NCBI GenBank assembly: GCA_958425285.1
Contig: CATZVV010000068.1
Span: 1-8,463 of the forward strand
Reading direction: 5' to 3'
Length of the DNA: 8,463 nucleotides
From: an uncultured Lachnoclostridium sp.
GTDB lineage: Bacteria; Bacillota; Clostridia; Lachnospirales; Lachnospiraceae
Part shown: positions 6,392 to 8,463 of the stretch, in pieces
How positions within the stretch are numbered: position 1 is the stretch's first letter
Layout of the letters: each line of letters starts with the position of its first letter
Made by a program: the position numbers and the translations under genes
The notes under the pieces: model-generated
Told to the model about the DNA's origin: nothing
Databases searched by the model: none
The model's input: only the letters and a program-made list of their open reading frames with translations

Positions 6392-7810
6392 ATGAGAAAG
6401 ACAAAGATTGTTTGTACATTAGGACCTGCTACGGATAAAGGTACAGTATTAGAGGACTTGATTGTTGCGGGAATGGATGTAGCCAGATTTAATTTCTCCC
6501 ACAGTACTTATGATGAACATGGAAGCCGTATGAGAAAGCTACAGGAATTGCGGGAAAAGCATGGACGCAGTGTTGCCTCTCTGCTAGATACAAAAGGACC
6601 GGAAATTCGGGTAAAGAATTTCCGGGACGGTTCAGTCTTTTTAAAGAAAGGACAGGAATTTTCCCTTTTTTGTACGGAGAGGGAGGGAGATGAAAATGGT
6701 GTTTCTATCACGTATGGTGATTTGTATAAAGATGTGAAAGAAGGTACATTCATTCTGCTGGATGATGGGTTGATTGGTATGTCAGTAGAACAGGTGGACC
6801 ATAATAAAATTGTTTGTCGCGTACAGAATGATGGTAAGATTTCAAATTATAAAGGAATTAATGTGCCTGGAATTTACCTTTCTCTTCCTTATATGAGCGA
6901 AAAGGATAGGTCAGATATTTTATTTGGTATTCAGAATGACTTTGACTTTGTAGCAGCCTCCTTTGTCAGAAATGCTGAGGATATAATGGAAATAAGACAT
7001 TTTCTGGATAAAAATGGGGGAGAAAATATTAATATTATTGCTAAAATAGAAAATCAGCAAGGGGTAAATAATGTAGACGATATTATACGTCTTTCAGATG
7101 GTATTATGATTGCCAGAGGAGATATGGGCGTAGAGATACCAACAGAGGAAGTTCCGGTAATTCAGAAAATGATTATTAAGAAGGTTTATCAGGCTGGAAA
7201 GCAGGTAATTACAGCGACGCAAATGTTGGATTCCATGATGCAGCATCCACGTCCTACAAGAGCAGAGGTTACTGATGTAGCTAATGCTATTTATGATGGT
7301 ACAAGTGCTATTATGTTGTCGGGAGAGACAGCAGCTGGCTTGTATCCAATTGAATCATTGTCGACAATGGTCAAAATTGCAGAAAGGACAGAGGCAGATA
7401 TTGATTACCGGAAGCGATTTTTCAACAGAGAGCGTCGGGCTAATCCTAATATTACGGATGCCATCTCTCATGCAACGTGTACAACGGCCCACGATTTAAA
7501 TGCAAAGGCAATTATTACCGTAACAAAATCAGGAACCTCAGCCCGAATGATATCGAGGTATCGTCCCGAATGTGACATTGTTGGCTGCTCTACAGACTCA
7601 AAGGTATGTCGTCAGATTAATATGTCATGGGGAGTTACACCGGCGTTGATTCCGGAAATGACAGATGTTTTTGAACTTTTTCATTATGCAGTGGAAGCAT
7701 CAAAAGAGCAGGCAGGATTAAAGAGTGGAGACATTACGGTTTTGACATCAGGAGTTCCAATTGGAATTCCTGGAACGACTAATATGTTAAAGGTAGAAAT
7801 TATTGAATAG
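6392..7810 (+). CDS. pyk: Pyruvate kinase
   Basis: This 472-residue enzyme converts phosphoenolpyruvate and ADP to pyruvate and ATP, the last step of glycolysis, in the cytoplasm. It has the N-terminal TKIVCTLGPA motif, NFSH at 34-37, LLDTKGPEIR at 64-73, and the active-site stretch IIAKIEN with catalytic K218 and metal-binding E220. D244 in ARGDMGVE and the ITATQMLDSM signature (T276) follow; the C-terminal allosteric domain starts at about 350. E71 in TKGPEIR, with N34, S36, D66 and T67, is the pattern of potassium-dependent pyruvate kinases; potassium-independent forms carry Lys at that Glu. It ends after the standard C domain and lacks the additional PEP-utilising-like domain found in many Bacillales enzymes of about 585 residues. 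It is third in the apparent operon, 33 nt after secDF, with no clear promoter of its own in the gap. The TAG at 7808-7810 ends it ahead of the convergent region. Confidence 0.97.
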   Translation: MRKTKIVCTLGPATDKGTVLEDLIVAGMDVARFNFSHSTYDEHGSRMRKLQELREKHGRSVASLLDTKGPEIRVKNFRDGSVFLKKGQEFSLFCTEREGDENGVSITYGDLYKDVKEGTFILLDDGLIGMSVEQVDHNKIVCRVQNDGKISNYKGINVPGIYLSLPYMSEKDRSDILFGIQNDFDFVAASFVRNAEDIMEIRHFLDKNGGENINIIAKIENQQGVNNVDDIIRLSDGIMIARGDMGVEIPTEEVPVIQKMIIKKVYQAGKQVITATQMLDSMMQHPRPTRAEVTDVANAIYDGTSAIMLSGETAAGLYPIESLSTMVKIAERTEADIDYRKRFFNRERRANPNITDAISHATCTTAHDLNAKAIITVTKSGTSARMISRYRPECDIVGCSTDSKVCRQINMSWGVTPALIPEMTDVFELFHYAVEASKEQAGLKSGDITVLTSGVPIGIPGTTNMLKVEIIE

Positions 7811-7965
7811 TAAAGGTTCTCATGAGTTCCATAAGGCACTGCCACATTGAAAGGGTTTAAATAAATTTTTTCTAATCTGGTTTCTAAAAACATATTTTGC
7901 AATACAGATTCCGGTACCACCTTTATAAGGAAAGGGGATGCTAATGCAGCAAACCCCTTTGAGGC
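7811..7965. other. Convergent intergenic region between pyk and kdpE
   Basis: These 155 nt separate two genes that point at each other. There is no credible coding frame. The main structure is the terminator-like hairpin near the right end. AATCTG (7874-7879) and CAGATT (7905-7910) form a weak inverted pair around a 25-nt loop, and CCTT/AAGG (7920-7930) a minor one. T6 at 7866-7871 has no strong stem before it. Confidence 0.6.
7931..7960. terminator. Probable bidirectional intrinsic terminator
   Basis: AAAGGGG (7931-7937) pairs with CCCCTTT (7954-7960). An inner stem TGCT/AGCA (7939-7942 with 7948-7951) closes a five-base loop. The arms begin with AAA and end with TTT on both strands, so the hairpin can serve pyk from the left and kdpE from the right. 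Its right end lies 5 nt from the kdpE stop. The U-runs are short in both directions, which lowers the confidence in efficiency. Confidence 0.65.
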
Positions 7966-8463
7966 TTAGTTTTCGCTATCTTCGCGCATTCGGTAGCCGA
8001 CTCCGATTTCAGTAAAGATATAGGCTGGTTCAGCGGGATTTTTTTCTAATTTCCGACGGATGTTTGCCATGTTTACACGTAGGATTTTATTATCCTCATC
8101 GGTATATGGTCCCCATACATTTTCCATAATTGTGGAGTAAGTAATTACTTTTCCAGAGTTTTTTGCAAGATATGTAACAATTTTATATTCAATTGGTGTC
8201 AGGTGAATTAGGCTGTCCTGAAGGGTAATGGTACGTTTATCAAAATCAATGGTTAAATCACCGGAATGGTACGGACGGTCAATGAGTGTATTTCCCGTTT
8301 GGAGCCGGTTGCTATGGCGCAGGGAGGTGCGAATTCGGGCAAGAAGTTCATTCGAACCGAATGGCTTTGTAATATAATCATCAGCTCCTGCATCCAGGGC
8401 AAGAACCTTTTCTTTTTCTGATGTACGGGCAGATAGAACAATGATGGGGTTACTGGACCATTC
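7966..8463 (-). CDS. kdpE: KdpE-like potassium response regulator, N-terminus beyond the right edge
   Basis: Read on the - strand, 165 codons remain before the TAA (complement of 7966-7968). The visible protein starts at EWSSNPIIVLSAR, the middle of a receiver domain. It continues through LDAGADDYITKPF, with the conserved Lys of the receiver active site, to about residue 50. An OmpR/PhoB-type winged-helix DNA-binding domain follows: LTPIEYKIV, VWGPY, ILRVNMANIRRKLE, and the end TEIGVGYRM. LTPIEY, VWGPY and RVNMANIRRKLE..PAEP..I.TE are characteristic of KdpE among OmpR-family regulators. The missing roughly 65 residues include the phosphoacceptor Asp. KdpE, phosphorylated by the sensor kinase KdpD, normally activates kdpFABC, encoding a high-affinity potassium pump; KdpD and pump genes would be expected to the right of this window but cannot be seen. 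It is convergent with pyk. Confidence 0.9.
   Translation of the reverse strand, partial: EWSSNPIIVLSARTSEKEKVLALDAGADDYITKPFGSNELLARIRTSLRHSNRLQTGNTLIDRPYHSGDLTIDFDKRTITLQDSLIHLTPIEYKIVTYLAKNSGKVITYSTIMENVWGPYTDEDNKILRVNMANIRRKLEKNPAEPAYIFTEIGVGYRMREDSEN

Noticed and set aside
7866..7871. T6 run after pyk as an intrinsic terminator tail
   Set aside because: No stable G/C-rich stem directly precedes it; the hairpin at 7931-7960 is the better terminator candidate.
7684..7920. Small - strand frame crossing the pyk end and the intergenic region
   Set aside because: Much of it is antisense to the pyruvate kinase C-terminus, and no ribosome site or known domain is seen.

Overview
This AT-rich window reads as ordinary chromosome from a Gram-positive anaerobe of the Clostridia, most likely Lachnospiraceae-like. 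That placement is an inference from codon usage, strong GGAGG-type ribosome binding sites, a fused SecDF, a Na/Pi-cotransporter protein with a PhoU tail, and a GGDEF/GAF/GGDEF/EAL signalling protein. No rRNA, tRNA, CRISPR array, insertion sequence or prophage gene is visible. I found no convincing new multi-gene system.

Left part (1-2336, + strand): the 3' portion of a cyclic-di-GMP turnover gene whose start lies outside the window. Its first GGDEF domain is cut by two consecutive in-frame stop codons (TGA TAA, 351-356). The same reading frame then continues for 655 codons through the end of that domain, a GAF domain, a degenerate GGDEF and a catalytically complete EAL domain. It is either a very recent pseudogene or a gene split into two products.

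Middle part (2364-7810, + strand): a clear extended -10 promoter, then a structured leader of about 120 nt with a long hairpin at its 5' end, a second hairpin and a perfect 14-bp palindrome. Three co-directional genes follow: a Na/Pi cotransporter-family membrane protein with a PhoU-like C-terminus, a fused SecD-SecF protein whose start codon directly abuts the preceding stop, and a type I pyruvate kinase without the extra C-terminal domain. The spacing (0 nt and 33 nt) and the absence of a convincing internal promoter or terminator suggest one operon linking ion/phosphate handling, protein export and glycolysis. The functional logic of that grouping is not evident from the sequence.

Right part (7811-8463): a 155-nt convergent intergenic region with a hairpin suited to terminate transcription from both sides. 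The C-terminal 165 residues of a KdpE-like potassium response regulator follow on the - strand, running off the right edge.
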